From assembly GCA_964495885.1 (NCBI GenBank), contig CAZBWO010000019.1, positions 1 through 64,000 of the forward strand: a DNA stretch of 64,000 nt, written 5' to 3'. Shown piece after piece: positions 27,461 through 37,800 of the stretch. How positions within the stretch are numbered: the first letter of the stretch is position 1; each line of letters begins with the position of its first letter. The DNA is from PALG01 sp964495885 (lineage in GTDB: Bacteria; Bacteroidota; Bacteroidia; Flavobacteriales; Flavobacteriaceae). Made by a program: the position numbers and the translations under genes. The notes beneath the pieces are model-generated. The model was not told the origin of the DNA. It was given only the letters and a program-made list of their open reading frames with translations, and ran no database searches.

Positions 27461-27484
27461 AAAAAAGGGGGAAAACCCCCTTTT
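27461..27484 (-). terminator. Rho-independent terminator of the barrel-protein gene
   Basis: On the minus strand GGGGG-TTTT-CCCCC is flanked by A and T runs (AAAAGGGGG / CCCCCTTTTTT), 38 bases after the stop of the 27522-28010 gene. It also separates that transcript from the M19 gene that follows in the same direction. Confidence 0.85.
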
Positions 27485-27521
27485 GTATATATAGAAACCC
27501 TACTTGTAAGGGTTGTATTGT

Positions 27522-28010
27522 TTAGAATTGGTAACGTATACCCAATGCGATATCAAAATCAACATCATCATTGTAATCACCAAAGCCAATTTCTGGCCTA
27601 AAATCAAGGGAAAGCATCAGTGGTATATTAAAGTTGTATTCTATACCTATATCTCCTGCACCATATAGATAGGTTTCGGTGTCATCTTCAAACCCAGGGA
27701 TATTATTATCAAAATCTACTTGGGCTACACCCGCACCAGCACCTACATACCAATTAAAGTTCCCGTCTAATGTCCATACCCATTGATACAGACCGGTGAG
27801 CCTGTAGGCATCAAAAGCATCATTGGAACGCCATCCTAGGTCAAATTCCAATCGGTTGTTGTCATTAAGTCCGCGTTGGTAACTAATTTCCGTTCCGAAG
27901 CCATCATTGTCTCCAAGTCGGAGTCCGAGAGCATTTTTGGAAATACGTTGAGATTGTGCGGTAAATGCAAATGCGATAAGGGCGATACTTACTAGAAAAT
28001 ACTTCTTCAT
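27522..28010 (-). CDS. Small outer-membrane beta-barrel protein
   Basis: 162 residues from ATG at 28010, which starts the signal peptide MKKYFLVSIALIAFAFTAQSQ; the longer frame to 28178 adds 56 unlikely residues. The mature part has about eight alternating strands (GTEISYQRGLNDNNRLEFDLGW, FNWYVGAGAGVAQV, FDIALGIRYQF with C-terminal Phe), typical of OmpX/OmpW-sized outer-membrane barrels. Ligand or role unknown. A single-gene unit with promoter box and terminator; divergent from the FAD/Fe-S dehydrogenase. Confidence 0.87.
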   Translation of the reverse strand: MKKYFLVSIALIAFAFTAQSQRISKNALGLRLGDNDGFGTEISYQRGLNDNNRLEFDLGWRSNDAFDAYRLTGLYQWVWTLDGNFNWYVGAGAGVAQVDFDNNIPGFEDDTETYLYGAGDIGIEYNFNIPLMLSLDFRPEIGFGDYNDDVDFDIALGIRYQF

Positions 28011-28034
28011 AAATGTTTGGTTTTTGTTATGTTT

Positions 28035-28042
28035 CAAAATTA
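28035..28042 (-). promoter_or_regulatory. -7 box TAATTTTG of the barrel-protein gene
   Basis: Perfect TAnnTTTG reading on the minus strand, 24 bases before the ATG at 28010. A TTG is found farther upstream than usual (27 bases), so the -33 element is uncertain. Confidence 0.5.
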
Positions 28043-28132
28043 GCGCAAAAGAGAATTGAAAATTGTTAACAACCTCACAAGGTATTTTTTCCTTTTTCCA
28101 ATTTTTTGTTAAAGAAGTTAAATTCTCTTTAA

Positions 28133-28140
28133 TACCTTTA
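28133..28140 (+). promoter_or_regulatory. Start-adjacent -7-like box TACCTTTA
   Basis: One mismatch from TAnnTTTG, four bases before the ATG at 28145. As with the DUF4159 gene, transcription would begin at about the start codon, giving a leaderless or nearly leaderless mRNA for the 28145-34728 operon. Confidence 0.4.
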
Positions 28141-28144
28141 CGAA

Positions 28145-31072
28145 ATGGGTTTGGAAAATAGCTTGGAAGCACTCTCAAGAAGCTTTGACGGTTCGTTATA
28201 TTGGGATGCTTTGCACAAAGGTCTTTATGCTACAGATGCTTCTGTCTACCGAAAATTGCCTTTAGCGGTTGCCTATCCAAAATCGGAAACAGCAATTAAA
28301 CAACTCATCACTTTCGCCAAAGAAGAACAAACTTCCCTTATTCCTAGAACTGCAGGCACATCACTAGCTGGTCAATGTGTGGGTGAGGGAATTGTCGTAG
28401 ATGTTTCCAAATATTTTACGTCTATCATTAATTTGGACAGTGAAAATAAGCAAGTGACCGTCCAGCCGGGAGTAATCAGGGATGAACTAAACACTTATTT
28501 AAAATCCCACAACCTATTTTTTGCACCCAATACCTCTACCAGTAACCGATGCATGATAGGAGGTATGGTAGGGAATAACAGTAGCGGTACCACCTCTATT
28601 AAATATGGGGTTACCCGTGATAAAGTAGTAGCCCTAAAAGCCATACTACATACGGGTGAAACGGTGTTGTTTGAAGATTGTACCAAGGAAACTTTTCTTC
28701 AGAAGTCACAACAGAACACTACAGAAGGCCAAATTTATAAAGAGTTATTGGCATTGCTTAGCCCCAAGGACATTCAAAAGGATATTCAAAATGCATTTCC
28801 TAAAAAGTCCATACATCGAAGAAACACAGGCTATGCAGTTGATGCCTTATTAGATACTGCCATATTAAGTCAAGACTCGCAACGCCCATTCAATTTTTCC
28901 AAACTCCTTTGCGGAAGTGAAGGTACTTTGGCCTTTATTACCGAAATTACCTTGCAATTGGATGAGTTGCCTCCAACTCATGAGGCCATGATCACTACAC
29001 AATACTTAGATTTACAGGATTGTATGGAAGATGTAGTGGAAGTCATGCAGCATCCATTGTATGCCTGCGAATTGATGGATGAAGTCATCCTGAATTGCAC
29101 TCAACAAAATAAAACTTACGAGCCCTACCGATTTTTCATCAAGGGAAACCCTAAGGCAGTTTTGTTATTGGAACTTCGGGCCCATAGCCAGGAAGCACTT
29201 GAGCTTGAAATTAGCAAACTGCAGCAAACCCTTACCAATAGCAAGCGTTGTGATCACCAAGCGGTGCTTCGGGGAAATGAGATTGAGATGGCAATGGAGT
29301 TGCGCAAGGCGGGATTGGGATTGTTGGGGAATATGATTGGCGACCGAAAGGCTGTCGCTTGTATTGAAGATACAGCTGTGGCACTGGAAGATTTACCTGC
29401 CTATATTAAAGACTTCGGAAAGCTCATGCAGCGCCACAACCAAGAGGCGGTCTATTATGCCCATGCGGGTGCAGGGGAGTTGCACCTTCGGCCCATCTTA
29501 AATCTAAAAAAGAAAGAGGATGTCCTTAAATTTCGGCAGATAACCGAAGATGTCGCTCAGTTGGTCAAAAAATACAATGGGTCACTTTCTGGCGAACATG
29601 GGGATGGTATCGTACGTGCCGAATTCTTGAAAATGCAGGTAGGGGAATCCGTTTTTGAATTGCTACGGAAGATTAAAACAGTATTCGATCCGGAAAATAT
29701 TTTTAATCCCGGGAAAATCACCGATGCTTGGCCCATGGATGAATCCCTTCGGTATGAAGTAGATCGAATGGAACCCCACGTAACCACCTTTATGGATTTT
29801 GAGGATTCTGAAGGGATTCTTCGCCTTTCTGAAAAATGCAATGGAAGTGGGGATTGCCGAAAGACCGAAAAATCGGCAGGAATGTTGTGTCCCAGCTACC
29901 ATGCCACTAAAAACGAAAAGGATACTACCCGTGGTAGGGCGAACATATTACGCGAAGTGCTTACCCAAAATCCTGCATCCAATAAATTTGATGATGCTAC
30001 TTTACATGAGGCTTTTGATCTTTGTGTTTCATGTAAAGCTTGCGCTACCGAATGTCCCAGTAATGTTGATATGGCTACGGCTAAAAGTGAGTTTCTATAC
30101 CAATACCAAAAAAGCCACCCAGCATCAAGACGTACCAAGCTTTTTGCTCAAAGTACCCACTATTACAAAAAAGCTTCCCAATTCCCAGTATTGTACAATG
30201 GTTTGGTAGGAAATTCAATCACGGCGTCCATTGTGAAAGGAATAAGTGGAATCGCAAAACAGCGAAGCATCCCTAACATATGTCTTAAAAGTTTTGCCAA
30301 AAAGAATGCTTCCCTCCCTAAAATTCCAAATCCTGAAGAAATTGATGTGCTCCTATGGGTAGATGAATTTAGTAATTACTTGGATGCCTCCATTGCACAG
30401 GACGCCTATGAATTATTACTTGCACTTGGGTATAGGGTAGGGGTCGTTACACACTTGGATAGTGCACGGGCACTCATTAGCAAAGGTTTCTTAAAAGAGG
30501 CAAAAAGTCATGTGGATACAAATATTAGTTTCCTTCAAACGTATGTCTCCCATGATATCCCTATATTGGGTATTGAACCTTCTGCCATTTTGGGGGTTAG
30601 GGATGAATATCTACGGCTCACTTCTCATAAAATAGTTGCGCAGGAAGTGGCGAAGCAATGTTTTCTAATAGAAGAGTTTTTAGCTTCGGAAGCCCCCAAA
30701 CATAATTGGTCTTCCCTATTTACGGAAGAACATAAGGAATTAAAAATACACGTACATTGCCACCAAAAAGCTTTGAGCCAACAGAAATCAACTTTTGACA
30801 TCCTCAACCTTCCCATAAATTATCGCCCGGTATTGATTCCTTCCGGATGCTGCGGAATGGCAGGAAGTTTTGGCTATGAAAAGGAACACTATGAGGTGAG
30901 TATGAAAATAGGGGAGACGAAGTTATTTCCTACCCTTCGGAAAACTCCTTCGGAGACCATTATTGTAGCTAATGGAACGTCCTGTAGACATCAAATTTTA
31001 GATGGTGTGCAACGAAAAGCATTACATCCCGTAACGGTTTTGCGTAAGGCCTTAAAAGCAAAACCATCTTAA
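28145..31072 (+). CDS. FAD-linked oxidase / Fe-S dehydrogenase (YdiJ/Dld-like)
   Basis: 975 residues. The N-terminal FAD_binding_4 domain has RTAGTSLAGQCVGEGIVVD and NRCMIGGMVGNNSSGTTSIKYG. The FAD-oxidase C-terminal domain ends at SGEHGDGIVRAEFL. A 4Fe-4S part has CNGSGDC and CVSCKACATECPSNVDMATAKS, and the end is a CCG-type domain (HCHQKAL, GCCGMAGSFGYEKEHYE). This order matches the large D-2-hydroxyacid/D-lactate dehydrogenases that pass electrons to quinone. The actual substrate is not determinable here. The sensor kinase gene follows after 3 bases, an uncommon partner for this enzyme. Confidence 0.92.
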   Translation: MGLENSLEALSRSFDGSLYWDALHKGLYATDASVYRKLPLAVAYPKSETAIKQLITFAKEEQTSLIPRTAGTSLAGQCVGEGIVVDVSKYFTSIINLDSENKQVTVQPGVIRDELNTYLKSHNLFFAPNTSTSNRCMIGGMVGNNSSGTTSIKYGVTRDKVVALKAILHTGETVLFEDCTKETFLQKSQQNTTEGQIYKELLALLSPKDIQKDIQNAFPKKSIHRRNTGYAVDALLDTAILSQDSQRPFNFSKLLCGSEGTLAFITEITLQLDELPPTHEAMITTQYLDLQDCMEDVVEVMQHPLYACELMDEVILNCTQQNKTYEPYRFFIKGNPKAVLLLELRAHSQEALELEISKLQQTLTNSKRCDHQAVLRGNEIEMAMELRKAGLGLLGNMIGDRKAVACIEDTAVALEDLPAYIKDFGKLMQRHNQEAVYYAHAGAGELHLRPILNLKKKEDVLKFRQITEDVAQLVKKYNGSLSGEHGDGIVRAEFLKMQVGESVFELLRKIKTVFDPENIFNPGKITDAWPMDESLRYEVDRMEPHVTTFMDFEDSEGILRLSEKCNGSGDCRKTEKSAGMLCPSYHATKNEKDTTRGRANILREVLTQNPASNKFDDATLHEAFDLCVSCKACATECPSNVDMATAKSEFLYQYQKSHPASRRTKLFAQSTHYYKKASQFPVLYNGLVGNSITASIVKGISGIAKQRSIPNICLKSFAKKNASLPKIPNPEEIDVLLWVDEFSNYLDASIAQDAYELLLALGYRVGVVTHLDSARALISKGFLKEAKSHVDTNISFLQTYVSHDIPILGIEPSAILGVRDEYLRLTSHKIVAQEVAKQCFLIEEFLASEAPKHNWSSLFTEEHKELKIHVHCHQKALSQQKSTFDILNLPINYRPVLIPSGCCGMAGSFGYEKEHYEVSMKIGETKLFPTLRKTPSETIIVANGTSCRHQILDGVQRKALHPVTVLRKALKAKPS

Positions 31073-31075
31073 GTT

Positions 31076-34000
31076 ATGAGTATGATTAGACAGCTTTGTG
31101 TGTGCTTTTTATTGGTCTTGGCTTGGACTTCATTTTCCCAGGAAAGTCGATTGAAACATCAATTGTTTCAACAGCGTGATGGCTTATCCATAGATTACAT
31201 GGATACAATGGCATTTGATGATGATGGCTTTTTATGGTTGGGGGGTGCCAATTTAGATACCCGTGAAATCATTAACAGTAATCAAAAAGTATTTCTTCAG
31301 CGTTTCACAGGAAAAGTATTTGATAAAATACCCTTACCAGATCTTGAATTTCCAATCATATCCATTAGACAGCTTTTGAAGCGCGCAGATGGCCAGATAT
31401 ATGTGATTGGTATTTATGAAGGAGGGAGTAATTTTCTGTTGTTGCTAAATCCGTATACTTTGCAATTTCAACAAATTGCAATTCCTTCAAGTGATGGAAA
31501 GTCGCATATAGCACCAATTGTTAGCTACAAAGGGAAAGATTACCTCTGGTATCAATTGGGACAGGAGCTGGTATTTACACAGATTACCGAAGATCTTAAT
31601 TTAACGGAATTATTTCGATACAACGGAATTAAAGAACAATTTACACTGGAGGAGCTTACCATTTTCCGTCCTTTTAAAGATTTTTTAATCATTGGTGACA
31701 ATCGTTTTCCAGTACATTTTTTTGATTGGAACGGAAAGCTACTTCATGTGGAAACTACACTCTTTCATCGTGAAAGACCTAGTAGCCTTTTTGGGAAACC
31801 CTATATAGATGATTTCTTCCAAAAAGCAGACACTACTTTTTTAGTCCTCTTTAATGAACCTTATCTTCATTATGTATCTGCTTCCAATAAAAAAGTACTC
31901 CCAACTCCTAAGTCCGTAAAAATACCGAAGCATGAAAATTTTAAAATTGTACGGGATACGGTTGGCAGTGCATTATGGATTGGGTCATTTGCACAGAACT
32001 TAGAAATGGCTAGCTATGAAAAAGGAACATTTCAAACCCTTGACAATATGCCAGTACTAGAGACTTCGTCTCCTATACAAGGAATTTCACAAAACTTGGA
32101 AGAAGAGGTGTGGATTGGCAACAACCATAGGCAATTACATCACTTTCAGTTTCCATCAAAGCTTGTGCAATCCTTTCTTCAGGGCAAAAGTATACGAACC
32201 CTATTTCCACTCCAAAATGAAAAGTACATTGTTGCTACCGAACGCTCGGGTTGGTATGAATTAAATCTTTCCACAAGGAAAATAAAACCTTATACTCTTT
32301 TTAGTGATGGAATATCCTATTCAGCCCATTCTTCAAGGGAAATAATCCCAGACGGAAATACCTTTTGGAGTAACACCAATAATGCTATTATTGAAATAGA
32401 CACGCTAACTAGGAGCGTAAATGCATATCGTCACTATCCTGTAATTTGCTTAAAAAAGGCTACGGATAGCACGTTGGTTTATGGAACCAACGGCTACGGA
32501 TTGGTAGAGTTTAACAAAAAAACAAAACAACACAGGCTTTTGGTGGAAACACCGGAATTGGACATCATTGATTTGGCTCATCACGGAAATACATGGGTGG
32601 GAGCCACTAACAAAGGGGTTTTTACCTATAATGAAGTGACCAAAGAATTTCAGCTGTATGCGGGCGATACCTTGCCGGACACCTACTTCTTGATGGTTAC
32701 GTATCATCCTAACTTTGGATTTCTATTGGGTTCCAGAACTGGAAAAATCATTGGTTTTCAACCCGAAACCCAAAAGTTTACAACCCTCTACGAGGATACC
32801 CTTGAAGCTGGAATAGCCACTATTTTATTTGATAAAGACTGGTGGTGGATCAACACATTCAATGGCTTTGTATCTTTTCATCCGGAAACAAAAGAGACTT
32901 TTAGGTATAATGAAAAGGACGGCTTTAGCCACCCAGAAGCGAATAGATATAGTGCTGTCAATACACAAAATGGATTACTGGTAGGGACATTGAATGGATT
33001 AAATTATTTTCAGCCAGCATTATTGCCCACGAAAAGTAGACAAAAAGAATTGACCCTTTTGGGTATTTCCTACTTCGATAAATCCACAGGGCAAATCAGG
33101 AAAATTCAGGATAGGGAAGCCATTCAGGCCATGGAGGTCATAACTCTTCCACAGGAAAATAAAGAACTCGGACTGTCATTTGCTTTGACCCATAATCTTC
33201 AGCAAGCGAGCCATAAGTATCGGTACCGACTTAATGATCAAGATTGGGTAAATATGCAACAGGAAGAAAGCATTCGGTTTCCAAATCTAGCGGCGGGGGA
33301 GTATGCATTAACCATTGAGGCGTTGGATCTTTCTGGAAAAAGTATATCGGCTCCGCTTCAGATATCCATCGTTTCAGAACAATTCTTTTACAAGACCACT
33401 TGGTTTTACTTGTTGTTCATTGGGTTTGTTATATTATTTTCCTTGTACTTGTTATGGCAATCCAAAGAAAAAAGAAGATTGCAGGAATCCCTTTCCGAAG
33501 GCTTACTAACCGCCCAGGAAACTGAGCGCAAGCGCATTGCCAAAGAATTACACGATAGCGTTGGACAACAACTTACGCTCATTAAGCAAAAAGCCCAACA
33601 CGATGCGCAAGAGGAATATGCAAGCCTAACCAATGCTGCATTAGAGGAAGTGCGTGGAATCTCAAGAGGGTTATATCCTGTGGTGCTCCAGCAACTTGGA
33701 CTTTCAGAAAGCTTGGAACAATTAATTATAGAGTTGGATGAAAAGACCCCATTGAATTTCTTCACGGAAATAGAAGATGTTGATTCGTATTTCAATGAAG
33801 AGCAAAGTTTGAATTTATATCGGTTTGCACAGGAAGTGATGTCCAATATCCTAAAACACGCCGAGGCCTCTACGGTGACCATTCAGCTATTGGATGAACC
33901 ACAACATATCAAACTATTCATTAAAGATGACGGGAAAGGCTTTCAATTTTCGGAACAATTAAAACAGCAAAGTTTAGGATTGAAAACCTTGGTGGAGCGA

Positions 34001-34081
34001 ATTCGGATTTTAAAAGGTATATTGCAGGTAGACAGCACTCCTGGCAGCGGAACGATTATTACCGCAAAAATAGAGAAATGA
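31076..34081 (+). CDS. Sensor histidine kinase with periplasmic propeller (NarL-partner type)
   Basis: 1001 residues. A signal peptide (ending TSFSQ) precedes a large periplasmic region of two-component-regulator propeller blades (about 30-650) and a Y_Y_Y-like Ig domain (about 680-760). One membrane helix (TTWFYLLFIGFVILFSLYLLW) follows, then a HisKA_3 domain with phospho-acceptor His826 in RIAKELHDSVGQQ. The HATPase end has NILKHAEAST, FIKDDGKGF and STPGSGT. It should sense a periplasmic ligand (often a glycan in relatives) and phosphorylate the next gene's product. A second ATG lies two codons in. It overlaps the response-regulator gene by 4 bases. Confidence 0.93.
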   Translation: MSMIRQLCVCFLLVLAWTSFSQESRLKHQLFQQRDGLSIDYMDTMAFDDDGFLWLGGANLDTREIINSNQKVFLQRFTGKVFDKIPLPDLEFPIISIRQLLKRADGQIYVIGIYEGGSNFLLLLNPYTLQFQQIAIPSSDGKSHIAPIVSYKGKDYLWYQLGQELVFTQITEDLNLTELFRYNGIKEQFTLEELTIFRPFKDFLIIGDNRFPVHFFDWNGKLLHVETTLFHRERPSSLFGKPYIDDFFQKADTTFLVLFNEPYLHYVSASNKKVLPTPKSVKIPKHENFKIVRDTVGSALWIGSFAQNLEMASYEKGTFQTLDNMPVLETSSPIQGISQNLEEEVWIGNNHRQLHHFQFPSKLVQSFLQGKSIRTLFPLQNEKYIVATERSGWYELNLSTRKIKPYTLFSDGISYSAHSSREIIPDGNTFWSNTNNAIIEIDTLTRSVNAYRHYPVICLKKATDSTLVYGTNGYGLVEFNKKTKQHRLLVETPELDIIDLAHHGNTWVGATNKGVFTYNEVTKEFQLYAGDTLPDTYFLMVTYHPNFGFLLGSRTGKIIGFQPETQKFTTLYEDTLEAGIATILFDKDWWWINTFNGFVSFHPETKETFRYNEKDGFSHPEANRYSAVNTQNGLLVGTLNGLNYFQPALLPTKSRQKELTLLGISYFDKSTGQIRKIQDREAIQAMEVITLPQENKELGLSFALTHNLQQASHKYRYRLNDQDWVNMQQEESIRFPNLAAGEYALTIEALDLSGKSISAPLQISIVSEQFFYKTTWFYLLFIGFVILFSLYLLWQSKEKRRLQESLSEGLLTAQETERKRIAKELHDSVGQQLTLIKQKAQHDAQEEYASLTNAALEEVRGISRGLYPVVLQQLGLSESLEQLIIELDEKTPLNFFTEIEDVDSYFNEEQSLNLYRFAQEVMSNILKHAEASTVTIQLLDEPQHIKLFIKDDGKGFQFSEQLKQQSLGLKTLVERIRILKGILQVDSTPGSGTIITAKIEK

Positions 34082-34728
34082 TGCATCAAAAAGATATTTC
34101 CATTGTGGTGGCAGATGATCACCCCTTATTACTCAAAGGGCTTGTAGATCAGTTGCAGGAGCACCAATTCAACGTGGTTGAAACTGTCGCCAATGGTATG
34201 GAAGCATTAAATGCTATTGTGAAGCATGAGCCAGATGTTGCAATATTGGATATTGAAATGCCATTGCTTTCAGGTTTTGAAGTCATAAAAAAATGCAAGG
34301 ACTCCCAACTCAAAACAAAACACATTATCCTCACATCCCATAAGGAACGTGCCTTTGTGATAAAAGCAAAAAAGCTGAATATTTCAGGCTATTTGCTCAA
34401 AGACGAACCCTTTGCAGCAATTCAAGAATGTATTCTATCTGTCATGCGGGGTGAGCCCTGTTTTTCAGAGGTTTTCAATGCTATTTTTGATAATGAAATC
34501 TCTCCGCAGATGCAGAAAATCAAATTTCTTTCCCCTTCAGAAAGAACCGTCATCCGTCTTGTGGCACAAGGAAAAACTTCCAAGGAAATAGGCAGTATTC
34601 TAAGTATCTCCCACCGAACTGTTCAAAAGCATCGTGGAAACATTATTTCCAAACTGGAATTGCCTCCAGAAATGGATGCTCTTTCCATTTGGGCACGTGA
34701 TCATAAGGAAATTATTCTATCCCTTTAG
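34078..34728 (+). CDS. LuxR/NarL-family response regulator
   Basis: 216 residues. The receiver domain has VADDHPLL (acidic pair), phospho-acceptor Asp58 in AILDIEMP, LTSHKE and the late Lys in YLLKDEPF. The output domain is a LuxR helix-turn-helix (LSPSERTVIRLVAQGKTSKEI, ISHRTVQKHRGNIISKL). Start overlaps the kinase gene (ATGATG), so this is a cognate pair. The operon of surface genes begins 96 bases downstream and is a plausible target, although no binding site can be identified by eye. Confidence 0.95.
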   Translation: MMHQKDISIVVADDHPLLLKGLVDQLQEHQFNVVETVANGMEALNAIVKHEPDVAILDIEMPLLSGFEVIKKCKDSQLKTKHIILTSHKERAFVIKAKKLNISGYLLKDEPFAAIQECILSVMRGEPCFSEVFNAIFDNEISPQMQKIKFLSPSERTVIRLVAQGKTSKEIGSILSISHRTVQKHRGNIISKLELPPEMDALSIWARDHKEIILSL

Positions 34729-34824
34729 GATTTTAATACGTACCCCTGCGTAGTTTTTGTACATGCTTGCGTATTTCAAAGCATATGGGTAACTACTACA
34801 TTTACCTATGTAATTTTCCGCGGC

Positions 34825-37800
34825 ATGAAATACCTCTTACTCATAACAACAGTTTTGTTTTTCGGGAATGCCATTGCCCAAGATACTACACCTCCCACCG
34901 CTGTTTGCCAAGATATTACCGTAAGCCTAGATGCTACAGGAATGATTAACATTACTGCGGTACAAGTAGATAATGGTTCTACAGATGATGTGGCAATCGC
35001 CAGCCTAACCGTCACTCCCAGTAATTTTACCTGTGCCAATATTGGGGCCAACAGCGTAACCCTTACCGTAGAGGATACTTCAGGAAATACCGATACCTGT
35101 ACGGCTATTGTAACGGTTGTTGATGATCTTTTGCCAACCGCTAACTGTCAGGATATCACAGTAATGTTGAGTGCAAGTGGAATGTATACTCTTTCTGCTG
35201 CCGATAGAACAACACTTGCCAATGGAAGTACCGATAACTGCGGAATCACTTCCATAACCGTTTCACCAGATACCTTTAATTGTACCGATGTATACAATCC
35301 CCAAGCAGTAGATTTGATGATTACTGGGATAGCCGACGTAGATAATGGACTCCCGACGCCAGTAGATCGCTTGCAAATGCTTGAATTATATGTGTTGGAA
35401 GATATTCCTGATTTGTCCGTTTTTGGTATCGGCATCGCCAATAATGGGGGAGGAAGTGATGGTGTAGAATACAACTTTCCGGTACAATCTGTAACGGCGG
35501 GCACCTTTTTATATATTGCTTCAGATGCTGCGGAATTCAATACCTTTTTTGGGTTTCCGGCCGACTTTGAATTTACGGCCTTGAACATAAACGGAAATGA
35601 TGCCGTTGAATTGTTTGAAAATGCAAGTGTTGTGGATGTTTTTGGGGATATCAATACCAATGGTACGAACCAGCCATGGGAATACACCAATAGCTGGGCG
35701 TATCGAAAAGATGAAAATAAACCTAGCGGAACATTCACAGAAGGGGAGTGGTTGTACCTTGGAAAGGATGGATGGAATGATGCCGTAACCAACTATGACA
35801 TGAATACCTTGGTGCCAATGCCAGTAACTAACTTTAGTTTAAGTATCGGTGGTTCAAGTACGCCTGTGCAGGTAACGGTTACCGTAGAAGACTCCGAAGG
35901 AAATACCGATAGTTGCACCGCTAATGTCTTTGTACAGGATACCATTGCTCCTGTTGCCAACTGCCAAGATGTTACCTTGGAATTGGATGCGAACGGAGAG
36001 GTATTTATACAGGCCGAAGAATTAGATAATACCCTTTCGCCTTCCACAGATAATTGTACTTCGAATCTTTTGTTTACGGCAGATCCCAGCGGATTTTTCT
36101 GTAGTGATTTAGGAATGAATCCTGTGGTTTTAACGGTCATAGATCCTTTTGGAAATAGCAGTACTTGTACTGCCAATGTGGAAATCATAGATCTATTGCC
36201 TCCAACAGTTACTTGTAAAAATATTACCGTTTCATTAGATGCCACTGGTATAGTTTCTATTGTACCAACCGATGTAGATGATGGAAGCTTTGATAATTGC
36301 AATATCGCTTCCAGAAGTTTGAACATCGACACCTTCAACTGTGCTAATTTGGGAAATAATACCGTCACGCTCACCGTAACGGATACTTCCGGAAATAGTG
36401 CCAGTTGTACCGCTATAGTCACCGTGGAAGACAACATCCCTCCAGTAGCAATTTGTCAAAATATTTCTGTTCCCCTGGATGTAAATGGAATGGCTTCCAT
36501 TACTGCAAATGATATAAACAACGGAAGTACTGATGCCTGCGGAATTGCAAGTGTGACCATAAGCAACAACAATTTCGATTGTACCAACTTAGGCCCCAAT
36601 ACAGTTACGCTAAGTGTCACAGATCAAGAAGGAAATATAGGCACTTGCCAAGCTACCGTAACCGTAGTAGACACCGTAAACCCCGTTGCCATTGCAAAAG
36701 ATATCACTGTTTCTTTGGGAACTTCAGGGAGTGTAAGTATTAGCGGACTTCAAGTGGATGATAATTCTACCGATAATTGTGGTATTGATACTTATACAGT
36801 CACTCCTAATACTTTCGATTGCTCCAATGCAGGAACTGCGGTTTCAGTAACCTTGACCGTAACAGATTTCTCCGGAAATAGTGCCACAGATACCGCAATG
36901 GTGACCGTAGAAGATACGACTGCGCCACAGGCCGCGTGTAAAAATATTACCCTTCCGTTGGATGCAAATGGAAATGCCACCATCACTCCAATCGAAATAG
37001 ATAATGGTAGTTCGGTTTCCTGCGGAACCGCTAATCTTTCCATAGATGTCAATTCCTTTAGCTGTGCAGAGGTAGGTCCTAATAATGTCACTTTAACGGT
37101 GATGAATGCAAACGGACTTACCGCTAGCTGTACTGCCGTGGTGACCGTGGTAGATAATTTACCTCCCAATGTGCAATGCCAAGACGTAACGGTTATTTTA
37201 GACGGAAGTGGAAGCGGAACCATAAGTACGGGACAAATTGATAATGGGACATCCGATGCCTGCGGAATTGCCTCCTTATCATTGGATAGAACATCTTTCG
37301 ATTGTACCGATATTGGGCAACAAACCGTTACCCTAACAGCGGTTGACAATAATGGAAACTCCAGTAGCTGTACCGCCATTGTAACGGTCATGGATAACAT
37401 TCCGCCAACGGCTGTTTGTCAGAACATCACACTTCCATTGGATGTGAACGGAATGGCTACGATTACACCTTTGGATATTGATGGGGGAAGTACCGACTTC
37501 TGCGGCATCACTTCCCGAAGTATTGATGTGAATTCGTTTGATTGTTCTAATATTGGTGCCAACTCTGTGGTACTTACCGTCACAGATGGCTCTGGAAACA
37601 CCAATAGTTGTACGGCAATTGTAACCGTAGTAGATACAACCCCGCCCATTGCTTCCTGCCAAAACATCACCATAAATCTAGATGCTACGGGTTCTGCATT
37701 TATTCAAGCCAGTGATATTGATGCCGGTAGCACTGATGCCTGTGGTATTGCCTCAATTAGCCTTAGTAATACTATTTTCAATTGTAGCCAAGTAGGAAGT

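Noticed and set aside
34729..34824. Terminator between response regulator and adhesin genes
   Set aside because: Only weak 4- to 6-bp stems (TACG/CGTA, ATGCTT/AAGCAT) are present; too poor to call.
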